Source: Planctomycetota bacterium
GTDB lineage: Bacteria; Planctomycetota; UBA1135; JACQFD01
NCBI GenBank assembly: GCA_016792805.1
Contig: JAEUHX010000087.1
Span: 1 to 64,000 of the forward strand
Length of the DNA: 64,000 nt
Direction: 5' to 3'
Shown here: piece after piece, positions 33,031 through 42,597 of the stretch
Numbering within the stretch: position 1 is the stretch's first letter
Layout: every line of letters begins with the position of its first letter
Made by a program: the position numbers and the translations under genes
Notes under the pieces: model-generated
Told to the model about the DNA's origin: nothing
Databases searched by the model: none
The model's input: only the letters and a program-made list of their open reading frames with translations

Positions 33031-34743
33031 TTACCTTCCTCCGGCGCCAGCGCCCGCGGGCACCGAAGCCGGTTTTGCGCTGCCGGCGCCGTCGAATCGA
33101 AGTCGCAGCACGTCGTCCAGCGCCAGGCGCTTCACCGCGGTCGCATATTCCATGAGCGTGTCGCGCACGAGCACGCCGGTGTCGACACGGTCGGTGCCCT
33201 TCGCGAAAGTCGGGAAGCCGCCCTTACCCTCAGCAATGAAGGAGTTTGCGGCGACGCGGTAGGTCGCCGCGGGGTCGAATGCCTTCCCTTGAATGCGCAC
33301 GTCGGAAAGATCGAATCGCCCATCGCCAGCGCGCCGGATAACACCGACGACACCGGCGCTCAGGGCGCGTCCCGGCCGATCGCCGGTGAACGACTCGCCG
33401 AGCACCTGCGCCAAATCGGTCCCGCTCAGAGTCAACAGAACCAGCGAGTTGTCGAATGGAACGATCTCGTAGCAGCGCCGCGCCGTGAGTCCTCCGGTCT
33501 CGAGCTTCGCGCGCACGCCGCCGCCGTTGCCGAACGCGGCTACCACCGTCGGATCGGTTTGGCGCGCGAACCAGAGCATCGCGTCGGTCATGAAGTTCGA
33601 GGTCGGATCAGTGCGCTGCCCCTTCTCAGCCGCCGCCGCAGGCGGCTCCACCTGCGCCAAGACGCGGTCGAGCGCTTTCGTGACCTCCGCCGTCTCTGCT
33701 TCTATCCACTTTTTCGTTTCCTCATCCTCCCCCACGATCTTCACGTCGAGAGAAGTAACTTTCGTCTCGATCCTACGAATTCGCCTGTCGCTCGGATCGA
33801 TCCAAAGCTCGACGCGGTCGAGGTTCTCGGCGCGGGCACCCGACTGGAGAATGTACGTACGCGGGGGAAGATCACTCTTCCACGACGTGCTCTTCAGCGC
33901 CGCCGGCTCGTGCTCCACGAAGTAGGGCTGGCGAATCCGCTCGTGATTGTGGCCGCCGAGAATGACCGGCGCCTCGGGAACGCGCTCAGCGATCTTGCGA
34001 TCTGTATCTTTCCCGCAGTGGGTGAGCATCACGACGACGTCGGACTCCTTGCGGGCCCGATCGAACCAGAGGCGCGACTGCTCGATCTCATCGGGAATGG
34101 TAACATCCCCCATGCGTCCCTTGGCGACCATGCGGGGCGTATCGGAATCTAGAATTCCGAGGAGCGCGATTTTCACGCCGCCGCGGTCGAGCACCACATA
34201 GGGCTTCGCGATCGGGGCTTTCGAATCCCCGCCCGCCGACGCCGCGCCGCCGGCCGCCACGGGAGCGACGACATTCGCGCCGAGAACTGTAAACTTCGCC
34301 CGCGCCATCAGCGTTCGGAGGTTCGCCAGCCCGAAATCGAACTCGTGATTCCCGATCACTGCAGCGTCGAATCCGGCGCGATTCATCCAGTCGACGACCA
34401 CGGCCCCTTCGGCTCCCTCCTTTTTGTGGTTTCCCTCGGGAGTGCCTTGATACCAATCGCCCGAGTCGAGGAGCAGCACATGGGCGCCCGTGCTCTTCGC
34501 GCGGGCGCGCTCCTGCTTCACCACGGCGTCGATGGCCGCGGCACCGCCGACGGGCTGAGCCTCGTCTCCGCCTCGCCCGCGCAGCATCCGAGGGAGCAGC
34601 TGGCCGTGGATATCATTGGTGTGAAGCAACACAATGCGAACGTCGTCGGTCGCCGTGAGGGTTGCGGCGGCGCCGGCGATACCGGCGAGCGCGAGGGCCG
34701 ATGCGAGTAGGGCCGGGAGCGTGAGAGTCAGAGGGTGCTTCAT
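33031..34743 (-). CDS. 5'-nucleotidase / 2',3'-cyclic phosphodiesterase family enzyme (UshA-like)
   Basis: A 570-residue exported phosphohydrolase. A signal peptide (residues 1-27) precedes a calcineurin-type domain with LLHTNDIHGQLLPR, LLLDSGDWYQGTPEGN, VIGNHEFDFG, THCGKD and GGHNHER. The C-terminal 5'-nucleotidase domain has FGNGGGVRAKLE and EIVPFDNSLVLL for nucleoside stacking. It should release phosphate from nucleotides in the periplasm. The VWA/HEAT gene and the histidine kinase follow in the same direction with short gaps. Confidence 0.9.
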   Translation of the reverse strand: MKHPLTLTLPALLASALALAGIAGAAATLTATDDVRIVLLHTNDIHGQLLPRMLRGRGGDEAQPVGGAAAIDAVVKQERARAKSTGAHVLLLDSGDWYQGTPEGNHKKEGAEGAVVVDWMNRAGFDAAVIGNHEFDFGLANLRTLMARAKFTVLGANVVAPVAAGGAASAGGDSKAPIAKPYVVLDRGGVKIALLGILDSDTPRMVAKGRMGDVTIPDEIEQSRLWFDRARKESDVVVMLTHCGKDTDRKIAERVPEAPVILGGHNHERIRQPYFVEHEPAALKSTSWKSDLPPRTYILQSGARAENLDRVELWIDPSDRRIRRIETKVTSLDVKIVGEDEETKKWIEAETAEVTKALDRVLAQVEPPAAAAEKGQRTDPTSNFMTDAMLWFARQTDPTVVAAFGNGGGVRAKLETGGLTARRCYEIVPFDNSLVLLTLSGTDLAQVLGESFTGDRPGRALSAGVVGVIRRAGDGRFDLSDVRIQGKAFDPAATYRVAANSFIAEGKGGFPTFAKGTDRVDTGVLVRDTLMEYATAVKRLALDDVLRLRFDGAGSAKPASVPAGAGAGGR

Positions 34744-34817
34744 GGGCGCGCTCGCGCTCGGAGGCGCGAGCCGGGGACTCTACCGAGAGGGCCCCGGCTC
34801 CGCGCGGCTTCACACGC

Positions 34818-35306
34818 TTATCTCACGAATCGCGCTTCGACCCACCGCCATCCGCGGGATTCACGGATCCAGTGGCCTGCTTCGAACCGGGCACCTCGAA
34901 ACGGCGGGGCGGCCCAGCGCCCCGGCACCAAGACGTAGCGGTTGCCGGTCCAGTCGTAATAGCCGGCGCACCAGATCCAACCCTTGTGAGGTGACTTTGG
35001 ACGGATCTCACAAGGGAGCGCCGGGGCGGCCGGGGGCGGAGTGGAGAGCCAAGGCCGGGTGACCACGGGGGGCGTCGGCGCAGGAAGAACGACGACGGGA
35101 GGCGGGCAGGGGGCGGGAGCCACCACCACCGGCGGCGGGCAAGGCACCGGCGCCACGACGACAGGAGGCGGGCAGGGGATAGGGGCCGGCCGAACGATCA
35201 CCGGTCGCGGCTCGTGCACCACGACGCCGCGGTAGGCGACGCAGCTTCCGGCGAAGGGCGAAAGCCCGAGGAGGGCGAGTCGAACGAAGGTCTCGGAGGT
35301 CCGCAT
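34818..35306 (-). CDS. Proline-rich YXWGXW-like lipoprotein
   Basis: A 162-residue exported protein. The N-terminal signal ends in AGSC (Cys about residue 22), a plausible though not ideal lipobox. A repeated proline segment (about residues 40-80) contains three copies of an A-P-x-P-C-P-P-P-V-V-V unit. The C-terminus has aromatic pairs (GWIWCAGYYDWTGNRY, GRWAAPP, GHWIRE, GWRW), as in the YXWGXW/BcpO repeat family of surface lipoproteins. The function is unknown. It precedes the 5'-nucleotidase gene on the same strand. Confidence 0.65.
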   Translation of the reverse strand: MRTSETFVRLALLGLSPFAGSCVAYRGVVVHEPRPVIVRPAPIPCPPPVVVAPVPCPPPVVVAPAPCPPPVVVLPAPTPPVVTRPWLSTPPPAAPALPCEIRPKSPHKGWIWCAGYYDWTGNRYVLVPGRWAAPPFRGARFEAGHWIRESRGWRWVEARFVR

Positions 35307-35463
35307 GGGTTCTCCCGCGCGAGCGAGCGCCCGCGTCGGGCACCGGATCTACGGCGCGCGGCGCATCCGTTTCCCAAATCCCGAGTTCACAAATTCCGAG
35401 GCCGGGCTCGTCGGCGGGGCTGTCCTCGAATCAGGACACCGCCGGTCGGCCCGCCCCGGGCGC

Positions 35464-37164
35464 TCATCGTTCGAGGCCCATCACAGAAAGGTCCTCCGGC
35501 GCGGTAACTGTATATACAAGTTCAATGGTTCGCTCCTCACCCGGCTTGAGCGCAAGACGCCACTGAAGCAGCCCTTCAGTCTCGCGCGCCTTGTCCTCCT
35601 TCTCTCCGCGGAGGAACTCGGGCTGAGACTTCTCGATCTCGACGCGGATTCGATCGTCGCGGGAGACGTAGATCGGCTCTGTGACTTCCACCGTTGCAGG
35701 GCCTGTCGCTGCGCTCACATTCTTGACTGTGATGCGGTAGCCATAAGTCCACTTCACTCGCGACTGCAAGAATCCCGGCGCCTCGCGGTTCGCTTTGTCC
35801 TGCTTGCGCTCGATTGTGATCCCAGGGTCGGCGCCCATATAGAGCGTCATCTCTTCGCCTTGCAGCGTTTCCGGAACCGTGATGCGGCCGGCAAAATCAT
35901 TGCCCACAAAAACCTGAGCCGGACCGGCAAGGATCGGGAACCCGCTCGTATTCTTTGGCTTCGCACGCACGAAGGCCCGATTCGCACGTACCGGGACGGC
36001 AACGTGTGCCGGTGCGAGCGCCAGCTTCGCCTCGGTCACGCGCACGCGGTGGGGCCGCCCGTCGGCGGGCACCGTCTCGGGGCGGGGCACGCGGAATTGT
36101 GTCGCCAGCCCGCTCGCCGAGACTTCGGCATCGCGCCGCAGCGACGGTGCGCCCGGCGCTCCCGCGGAAGGCTCCATTGAGGACTCCGACTCCACTGCCG
36201 CCACCCGATCGGCGAGAATCGTCTTTCCCGCAGACAGCTCGGATCCGCGGCCTCGGCGCATGTCGGCTCCGGTCAGCACCATCGGAGTGAGCCGCGGCGG
36301 CGCCGCGCCGCGCTCGGGCTTTGCCGTCGAAAAAGTAAGATTCACGCCGCTCCAGTCTTCTCCGGTTTTTTGTGAGACATGGGCTTGCATCAGCAGGTTG
36401 GCATCCCCAAGGTTTGACGCGGCGCGCACGTCATAGAGCGGGCTCCACCCCGCACCGCCGATCAGGTAATCGAGTTGCACGTCCACTTCTCCGGCCGCGT
36501 CGGAAAGAAGCTCGAGCGCAACAGTCTTCGTCGGCACCCGCAACCCGGCCTCCCGCTCGCCGAGCTTTTGTTGGATCTCAGCGATCTCCGCCTCCACCCG
36601 AGCCGCCTGCTCTTCGTGCTGACGCGCCTCCGCGACATTGGATCGCAGCGCCTTCTCCAGAAAAGTGATGGTCTCTCCCCATTTATTGGGATCGGGCGCG
36701 GCGAGCACGCCCTGACTGAACGTTTTGGCCGAATCGGAGCGCAGCGACTCGAGGAAAGCCCGCGTCGAGCGAGTCACCTCCATCTGGGACTGGATTGCCT
36801 TCAACTCCGCCTGCTTCGCCTTCAATTGTTGCCTCAGATCCTCGATCGTCTTCGAGGGCGACTTCGGCTCCCCTGCGGACAGGACCTCGACGCCGACGAC
36901 TGTGGCCGGCCCAATGGCCTTGAGCTTGACTGAATCGTCGTTGAGCCCGAGCGGGAGTCCCGTGATCTCGTAGCGCGTCACGCCGCGCGAGACCGCCGCT
37001 CGCGCCGTGCGCGTGATGAGCGCCTCCGCGGGATAGACCGTGACATCGCGAATCGAAGTGCCAAGCAGTCGTTGCGGGGCCGCCTCGGCGGCGGGATTCT
37101 GACCCAGCGCCGTGGCGGCGAAGGAAAGCCCAAGAAGGGCCACGCAGGTGCGAATGGCTTCCAT
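35464..37164 (-). CDS. MuiA-like exported protein (DUF4140/DUF4139)
   Basis: A 566-residue protein with a signal peptide (about residues 1-21). The DUF4140 domain begins at about residue 34 (IRDVTVYPAEALITRTA). A coiled-coil region spans about 100-200 (DLRQQLKAKQAELKAIQSQM and later). The DUF4139 domain fills the rest, with LDYLIGGAGWSPLYDVRA and VSQKTGEDWSGVNLTFSTAKP. Mucoidy-inhibitor-A-like proteins share this layout; their biochemical role is not established. The same frame stays open far upstream on this strand, but the conserved start is at 37164. It is divergent from the radical SAM gene. Confidence 0.8.
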   Translation of the reverse strand: MEAIRTCVALLGLSFAATALGQNPAAEAAPQRLLGTSIRDVTVYPAEALITRTARAAVSRGVTRYEITGLPLGLNDDSVKLKAIGPATVVGVEVLSAGEPKSPSKTIEDLRQQLKAKQAELKAIQSQMEVTRSTRAFLESLRSDSAKTFSQGVLAAPDPNKWGETITFLEKALRSNVAEARQHEEQAARVEAEIAEIQQKLGEREAGLRVPTKTVALELLSDAAGEVDVQLDYLIGGAGWSPLYDVRAASNLGDANLLMQAHVSQKTGEDWSGVNLTFSTAKPERGAAPPRLTPMVLTGADMRRGRGSELSAGKTILADRVAAVESESSMEPSAGAPGAPSLRRDAEVSASGLATQFRVPRPETVPADGRPHRVRVTEAKLALAPAHVAVPVRANRAFVRAKPKNTSGFPILAGPAQVFVGNDFAGRITVPETLQGEEMTLYMGADPGITIERKQDKANREAPGFLQSRVKWTYGYRITVKNVSAATGPATVEVTEPIYVSRDDRIRVEIEKSQPEFLRGEKEDKARETEGLLQWRLALKPGEERTIELVYTVTAPEDLSVMGLER

Positions 37165-37230
37165 AGTGGGGATTGTCCGGTGGGAACGACGCTGTTCCAG
37201 CGCCAGCCTCCGGCACGACGTATCCCCCCG

Positions 37231-37244
37231 GCCTAGACTTAGGC
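37231..37244 (+). promoter_or_regulatory. Short palindrome before the radical SAM gene
   Basis: gccta and taggc surround gact, ending four bases before the GTG start at 37249. The enclosed tagact resembles a -10 element, which would imply an almost leaderless transcript. No convincing ribosome-binding site is visible here. The evidence is weak. Confidence 0.25.
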
Positions 37245-37248
37245 CGCC

Positions 37249-38664
37249 GTGACCAAGATCGCGCTCGTCCAGACCTACCACCCGTACACGCAGATGACCC
37301 ATCTGCACCCGCTGGGGCTCATGTATGTCGCCACGGGGGCGCGGCGCGGCGGCTACGACGACCTGCACATCCTCGACATGAAGGTCGATGACCTTCGCGT
37401 CCCGCAGGCGGCCGACCGCCTGGCGAAGCTGCGCCCCGATGTGATCGGACTCACGGCGATGACTTACGAGGCCGGCTGCCTCCACGCGCTCGCCGCCGAG
37501 ATGAAGCGCCGCCTTCCGGGCGTGCTGATCGTGGCCGGCGGCCCCCATCCGTCGGTCGCGGCCGACGACGTGATGCGCGATCCGAATATCGACTTCTGCG
37601 TGCGAGGCGAGGGAGAGATCACTTTTCCGGCGTTGCTCGACGCGTGGCGATCGGGCACGGACGACTTCTCGGAAGTGCTCGGCGTCGTGTGGCGTCGGCG
37701 GAATGCGGACGGCACGGCGGGCGAGATCGTGATGAATCCCGACCGCACGCCCCCCGACAGCCTCGACGATCTCGGGTTCCCGGCCTGGGATCTGGTGGAT
37801 ATCCATAAATATCACTCGGTTCCGCGCGGCGGCATCATCTATGCACACAAAGAGTTCGCGACGATCTTCTCGTCGCGGGCTTGTCCATGGCGCTGCACCT
37901 ATTGCCATAATTCGTACGGCAAGAAGTTCCGCGAGCGAAGCGCGCGCCACGTGCTCGAGGAGATCGACCTCCTCGTCTCGAAGTACGGAGTACGCGAGCT
38001 CGTCTTCTACGACGATATTTTTAACTTCAAGCCCGAGCGCGCCAAGGCCATCTGCCGCGGCCTGATCGACCGCCGATACGACCTCAAGCTCACGTTTCCC
38101 AATGGCCTGCGCGGCGACATCCTCGACGAGGAACTCGTCGACCTGATGAAGGAAGCCGGCATGTACCGCGCGATGATTGCCATTGAGAGCGCCGTTCCGC
38201 GCGTGCAGAAAGTTATGAAAAAGAATCTGCGGCTTCCGCAGACGAAGAAGATCGTCGATTACATGGCGAGCCGCGGGATCATGACGCACGGCGCCTTTAT
38301 GTTGGGTTTCCCGACGGAGACGCGCGAAGAGATGGAGGAAACGATCCGCTGGGCCAAGGAGTCGGCGTTCCACACCGCCGCCTTCTATCGCGTGATCCCA
38401 TTCAAAGGCACCGAGCTGTTCCGGCAGGTCGAGCAGGCGGGGCACCAGCTGCCGACCGACTGGAGCCACTACGAGCCTTACTATTCCGAGATCAATGTTT
38501 CTTCGGTTCCCGAGGCCGAGATCGGAAAGCTGCGGCGGCGCGCCTATTGGGATTTCTATCTGCAGCCGAAGCGTATTTGGAACATACTGCGGCTCATCCC
38601 GAACAAGATGACGATGGTGCCGTACTTGACACTGCTCTTCGCGCGCCGAGCGTACGCCCGCTAG
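37249..38664 (+). CDS. B12-binding-domain radical SAM enzyme
   Basis: A 471-residue radical S-adenosylmethionine enzyme. The N-terminal cobalamin-binding-like domain spans about residues 1-150 (HPLGLMYVATGARRGGY and VAGGPHPSVAADDV). The 4Fe-4S motif C-x3-C-x2-C is in RACPWRCTYCHNSYG at about residue 208. The TIM-barrel follows, with MIAIESAVPRVQKVMKKNL and MTHGAFMLGFPTET. Members methylate or rearrange unreactive carbons in cell-wall, lipid and natural-product pathways. It starts at GTG, and an SGNH-type gene begins 13 bases downstream, suggesting joint work on a surface molecule. Confidence 0.85.
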   Translation: MTKIALVQTYHPYTQMTHLHPLGLMYVATGARRGGYDDLHILDMKVDDLRVPQAADRLAKLRPDVIGLTAMTYEAGCLHALAAEMKRRLPGVLIVAGGPHPSVAADDVMRDPNIDFCVRGEGEITFPALLDAWRSGTDDFSEVLGVVWRRRNADGTAGEIVMNPDRTPPDSLDDLGFPAWDLVDIHKYHSVPRGGIIYAHKEFATIFSSRACPWRCTYCHNSYGKKFRERSARHVLEEIDLLVSKYGVRELVFYDDIFNFKPERAKAICRGLIDRRYDLKLTFPNGLRGDILDEELVDLMKEAGMYRAMIAIESAVPRVQKVMKKNLRLPQTKKIVDYMASRGIMTHGAFMLGFPTETREEMEETIRWAKESAFHTAAFYRVIPFKGTELFRQVEQAGHQLPTDWSHYEPYYSEINVSSVPEAEIGKLRRRAYWDFYLQPKRIWNILRLIPNKMTMVPYLTLLFARRAYAR

Positions 38665-38677
38665 ACGCGCAGGCTCG

Positions 38678-40003
38678 GTGGCAGCTTCTCCGCGAATTGC
38701 CCGCCGCGCTGCGGCCGCCGCTCTCGGAGTCTTCACAGTAGTGCTCGGGCTCGAAGCGGCGCTCCGCGTCGGCGCGCTCTTCGCGCGCCCAACCCGCGCG
38801 CCGGCCGCAGACGCCGAAGTCGCCTTCTTTGGAGATTCCCATATTTTTGGTCTTTGGGTCGACCAGCACGAGGCGTTGCCGGCGCAGGTCGAGAAGCTCT
38901 CGGCGCGCACGCCGCGGCCGATTCGCACGCGCAATGCCGGCACCGCGGGGCTTCCCTCCTGGCTCGTCGTCGATGACGCGCTCGCCGACTTAGCCCGCAG
39001 CGCGCCGCGCGCCCTCGTCGTGCGCGCCGGTGTCAATAATCCGGCAACGGCGCGCCCCGAGGAGAGGAGCTGGCTCGACGAGCTGCGCGTCGTGAAGCTC
39101 GGACGCATCGTGGCCGCTCGGCTGCGCGGTACGGCCGATCAGACCGCCGCGCGGCTTCGGCCTCTTGAGCACGGGCCGCCGCCGCCGCCGAGCTCGGAGC
39201 TCGTCCGCGCCGCAACGCCTGGTCTCCGCGCCGACCTGGCGCGACTCGCAGCGGCCGCGAAGCCACGCTCGATCCCGGTTGTCGTGGTCGGGTACTCGCG
39301 GCGCCAGGGGCTGCTTCCGCAGCTCAATCAGGCCCTCCGCGATGCGGCCGCCGAGCTGGGCCTTCGATTTGTGGGTACGACGGCTGCCGAAGACGCGGCA
39401 AGCGCGGCCGGACGGCTCTCGGAAGCTTACTTTTCCGACGGCCACCCGGCGGCCCTCGGCTACGCTCTCGAAGCGACGTTGGTGATTCCAGCCCTCGCGG
39501 AGTTCGGGATCGGAACGCCGGAGGGTCTACCTTCGGCGGCCGAGCTGGCACCGATCTGGAAGCCCGAGCCCGCCGCGCGCGAGCCGATCGCTGGGACCAT
39601 GGAGGTCGTGTACGACTCCGAGCTCCGCGGAGCCCGTGGGGTGCGATCTGTAAGAGTTCGAAGCGTGCCCGGCGCTCGCGGGCGCCTCGTGATCGGGCTT
39701 GCCGGCAAGGGGTTCGCGTACCGCGATTGGTGGCTTCCTCTCGATGTGGAGACGGCCTTGGCTGCAGGAAGCGTGGCACCGCTGGAGTTCGTCCTCTCGC
39801 AGGACGGTTGCGCGGAGGTCGATCTTCCGTCGGCCCTGCGCGAACGCCTCCCCGAGGACGCCCTCGTTACCGCGCTCCTACTGGAGCCCGGCGACCGCGA
39901 AGTCTCCCACTGTTTTCTCCCGATGCTGCACCTCGCCGACGGCTCGCGCGCCGCTGACGAGTACCAGCCGACACCCCATCGCGGCGCGCCGCCGGGACGC
40001 TGA
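38678..40003 (+). CDS. Membrane-anchored SGNH-type hydrolase-like protein 1
   Basis: A 441-residue protein starting at GTG 13 bases after the radical SAM gene. A membrane anchor or signal lies at about residues 10-32. The SGNH fold shows FFGDSHIFGLW (block I Ser) at about residue 51, a NAGTAGLPSW segment (block II), VVRAGVNNP (block III Asn) and YFSDGHPAALGY (block V Asp/His). A C-terminal beta-rich domain of about 130 residues is unassigned. It is similar in design to the protein at 42598-44022. The probable substrate is an acylated surface glycan; this is inference. Confidence 0.7.
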   Translation: MAASPRIARRAAAAALGVFTVVLGLEAALRVGALFARPTRAPAADAEVAFFGDSHIFGLWVDQHEALPAQVEKLSARTPRPIRTRNAGTAGLPSWLVVDDALADLARSAPRALVVRAGVNNPATARPEERSWLDELRVVKLGRIVAARLRGTADQTAARLRPLEHGPPPPPSSELVRAATPGLRADLARLAAAAKPRSIPVVVVGYSRRQGLLPQLNQALRDAAAELGLRFVGTTAAEDAASAAGRLSEAYFSDGHPAALGYALEATLVIPALAEFGIGTPEGLPSAAELAPIWKPEPAAREPIAGTMEVVYDSELRGARGVRSVRVRSVPGARGRLVIGLAGKGFAYRDWWLPLDVETALAAGSVAPLEFVLSQDGCAEVDLPSALRERLPEDALVTALLLEPGDREVSHCFLPMLHLADGSRAADEYQPTPHRGAPPGR

Positions 40004-40334
40004 TTCGTCGGCCCGCTCCTCAAGAAGCCAAAAAGCCAGCGATGGCGACGACCGGGAGGTTGTCCGGCCGCCCGCGAGTCCCATCGTGGCCGGGCTTGGA
40101 CCTTTCCACGAGCTCTTCCCGATGGGCCACCGAGCCGATAGGCACGCACACTTCGCAGAATCGGGCCATGACCGCGACGGGAGAGGCCAACCCCAGCGTG
40201 GCAATGTCGACGCTTCACTGCGCACCTGCGGACGCCCCGCGTAACAACGCGCAGCGGATCGTCTACGGCGGGTAGAACGGCAGGACCGCGGGCGATCGAT
40301 CGCACGCGTCTCTCCTCCTTCGAACCGCCACGAA
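40004..40334. other. Gene-free stretch
   Basis: This 331-base gap separates the first SGNH gene from the CAP-domain gene. It contains short open frames on both strands, but none has a recognisable domain, a good start or conserved-looking composition. I see no repeat, RNA gene or clear terminator. It could hold the promoter of the CAP-domain gene. Confidence 0.4.
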
Positions 40335-42566
40335 ATGAACGCCACCGGTGCTGCGCTTGCGCTCACGCTCGCCTGGGTCGGCGCTCAGGGGGCGGAGAGC
40401 CGCCCCGCCGCATGGCCGCCTGGGGCCTTAGCGGCGCTCGAGTCCGCCGCCGTGAAGCTCGCGCGCGCAGGGCGCCAGGAGGAGGCTGGGGAGTGTGCGG
40501 GTGTGCAGGCGCGGCTAGGCCTGAATCCCGCCGCCATTGCACAGCTTCGAGCGCAAATCGCGCGCGAGATCGGCAAGGGGAAGCCGAATCTTGCCATGCT
40601 TGGGGAGGCGGCGACGCAGCTGAGGAATGCCGTCCGCGGGCTTGGATCCAAGCTCGGCGAGTTCCAGGATCCGTTCCGGAGCTCGGCAGCGTCGGCAATC
40701 TTACAACTCGATTCCGAGTGCGAGGCGGCGCACCTGGCGCTCGGCCACGAGCGGCAGGCCGGCCGCTGGCGCTCCACGGAAGATCTGCGCACGCTCAAGT
40801 TCCGCGTGGAATGCGAAAAATCGCTCCGCGCCGCCCACGAGTTGCAATTATCCATCGAGGCGGAGGAGAGCCGCCACCCTCTTCTCCTCGCCGTCTATGG
40901 AGTACCCGGCTCCGTCGCGCGGTGGAAAGGGATTGAAGTACACAGTCGGTTCTCGCGGACACGCGCCGCGCGCATGCTGGAGGAAGCTCTCCGGGGGGCC
41001 GCTTTCGCGGAGTATTTACGTTCGGGAAAGCTCGCGCCTGCGCGGGAGCGCGCCACGCCGATCGTGTTGGTCGACACGGCCAAGGCGTTCGAAGCGGCGG
41101 TGGATGACGCGCTCGCTGCCGGTGTGGTCGATCGGCAAGGCGCTGAGCGCGCCAAGCAGCTCACCTGGATGGAAGATCGACGCGGCTGGGCGCTTCGCCG
41201 CGCCGCGTCGGAGCAGCTCGGCCGCATGCTGCTCTTTTGCGACTTTGCACAGGACTTCGACCACACGGCGTGGCTCGAGGCGGGGCGCCTCAGCTGGACC
41301 GCACGCAACTATTTCGGCGCCGAGCTTCCGATGTTTTCCTGGATCGATGAAGCGAACTATCTCAAGCTTCCCAATCATCGAACCACGACGCGCTCGCCCG
41401 AGGACGAGAAGGAACTCCAGGAGATCCTCCGATTCACGCGCGCGGGGGCGACCGGCGGGCGCCGCTGGATGCGTGAGCTGGCCGTTCGAGGCGAGGATCC
41501 TCCGCTCGAGAGTTCTTTTGTGAAGCTCTTCGGGGAAGTCGGCGGAAATGACCGTCTCAAGTGCACTTATGTGTTTGAGTACTTGATGGAGCTCGGCATC
41601 CATCAAACGCTGCTGCGCGACACCCGCGAAGCGCTCGGGGTGAATCTCAAGCGGACGCGCAAGGAGATCCTGGAAGGGCAGATACGGGAAAGCCTCGACC
41701 GGTTCGAAGCGCGATGGCGCGCTTGGATCATCGCGTCGGATGGAGGGATCCTACAGCGGCTCGATCGCGCCGCGGCGAAGCCCTCGGAGTTGCAACAATC
41801 GATGGCCGACGAGCTGAACTCCATTCGACAGAAGGCCTACGACGCGTGCGAGATGCGCGGAGAGCCAAAAGTGGAGATTGATCTCGAGCTCAGCGAGTTC
41901 GCCTCGCTTCATGCTCAATACTTGGCGCGGCATCGGGCGCAGGCGCTCGAGTGGCCCGCGGCCCACGAGGAGTACCCGGAGCGAGACGGCTACACGCCGG
42001 AGGGCGCCTGGTCGGCAGCCCACTCGATCATTGCCGCCGAGGCGCCGAACGCGCGCGACGCCCTCGGGCAGTGGCTCTCGAGCTTTTATCACCGCATTCC
42101 GCTGCTGCGTCCTGGATTATTGAGAATCGGGGTTGCCATCGAACGCGGCATCTCCGTGATGGACGTGGAGAGCATGCGCGAAGAGCGCAACTCGGAGTTT
42201 GAGGTTCTATGGCCTTATCCCGGGCAAAAGGGCGTTCCGACGCGCATGGCGGATGAGCTCCCGCGCCCTGTGCCGAGCGCGTCGCCGGGGACGCTCGGGT
42301 ACCCAATCACGCTCACTGTGGGTTTCGGAGACCGATTTGCGACGCCGGAGCGTATCGAGCTTGCGCTCTACGACGCGCCGGGCTCGACACAGAAAGTCGA
42401 TTGTTGGGAATCGACTCCCGACGATCCGCTCAACGAGAAGCTTGTGCCGCCCGATACATGGTGCCTGATCCCGAAGGCGCCGCTGCGTAACGGCGTCACA
42501 TATCGCGTGATCGCCACCTGGCGCCCCTCGGGCAAGTCCCGCACCTGGACGTTCCAGACCAAGTAG
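40335..42566 (+). CDS. Large exported CAP-domain-like protein
   Basis: A 743-residue protein with a short N-terminal signal (about residues 1-20) and a long, mainly helical central region (about 30-500) that I do not recognise. Towards the C-terminus (about residues 515-620) a CAP/SCP-like domain is suggested by LHAQYLARH, the acidic stretch AAHEEYPERDGYTPEGAWS, and ALGQWLSSFYHRIPLLRP then IGVAIERG. A beta-rich tail resembling an Ig-like domain (PITLTVGFGD and RVIATWRPSG) follows. Its neighbours are SGNH-type proteins, so an envelope role is likely. The enzymatic activity is unknown. Confidence 0.6.
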   Translation: MNATGAALALTLAWVGAQGAESRPAAWPPGALAALESAAVKLARAGRQEEAGECAGVQARLGLNPAAIAQLRAQIAREIGKGKPNLAMLGEAATQLRNAVRGLGSKLGEFQDPFRSSAASAILQLDSECEAAHLALGHERQAGRWRSTEDLRTLKFRVECEKSLRAAHELQLSIEAEESRHPLLLAVYGVPGSVARWKGIEVHSRFSRTRAARMLEEALRGAAFAEYLRSGKLAPARERATPIVLVDTAKAFEAAVDDALAAGVVDRQGAERAKQLTWMEDRRGWALRRAASEQLGRMLLFCDFAQDFDHTAWLEAGRLSWTARNYFGAELPMFSWIDEANYLKLPNHRTTTRSPEDEKELQEILRFTRAGATGGRRWMRELAVRGEDPPLESSFVKLFGEVGGNDRLKCTYVFEYLMELGIHQTLLRDTREALGVNLKRTRKEILEGQIRESLDRFEARWRAWIIASDGGILQRLDRAAAKPSELQQSMADELNSIRQKAYDACEMRGEPKVEIDLELSEFASLHAQYLARHRAQALEWPAAHEEYPERDGYTPEGAWSAAHSIIAAEAPNARDALGQWLSSFYHRIPLLRPGLLRIGVAIERGISVMDVESMREERNSEFEVLWPYPGQKGVPTRMADELPRPVPSASPGTLGYPITLTVGFGDRFATPERIELALYDAPGSTQKVDCWESTPDDPLNEKLVPPDTWCLIPKAPLRNGVTYRVIATWRPSGKSRTWTFQTK

Positions 42567-42597
42567 ATTCGCGCGCCGACACGCTACGGTGTGCTCC

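Noticed and set aside
35050..35200. GC-rich imperfect DNA repeats as a separate repeat locus
   Set aside because: They encode the proline/valine repeat of the YXWGXW-like protein and are explained by it.
35464..39108. A 1214-codon open frame on the minus strand running through the radical SAM gene
   Set aside because: Only the part from 37164 down shows conserved MuiA-like sequence and a signal peptide. The upstream part is antisense to a clear radical SAM gene and reflects codon bias in GC-rich DNA.
40042..40275. A 77-codon open frame between the SGNH and CAP-like genes
   Set aside because: No recognisable domain or ribosome-binding site, and overlapping frames are open on both strands.
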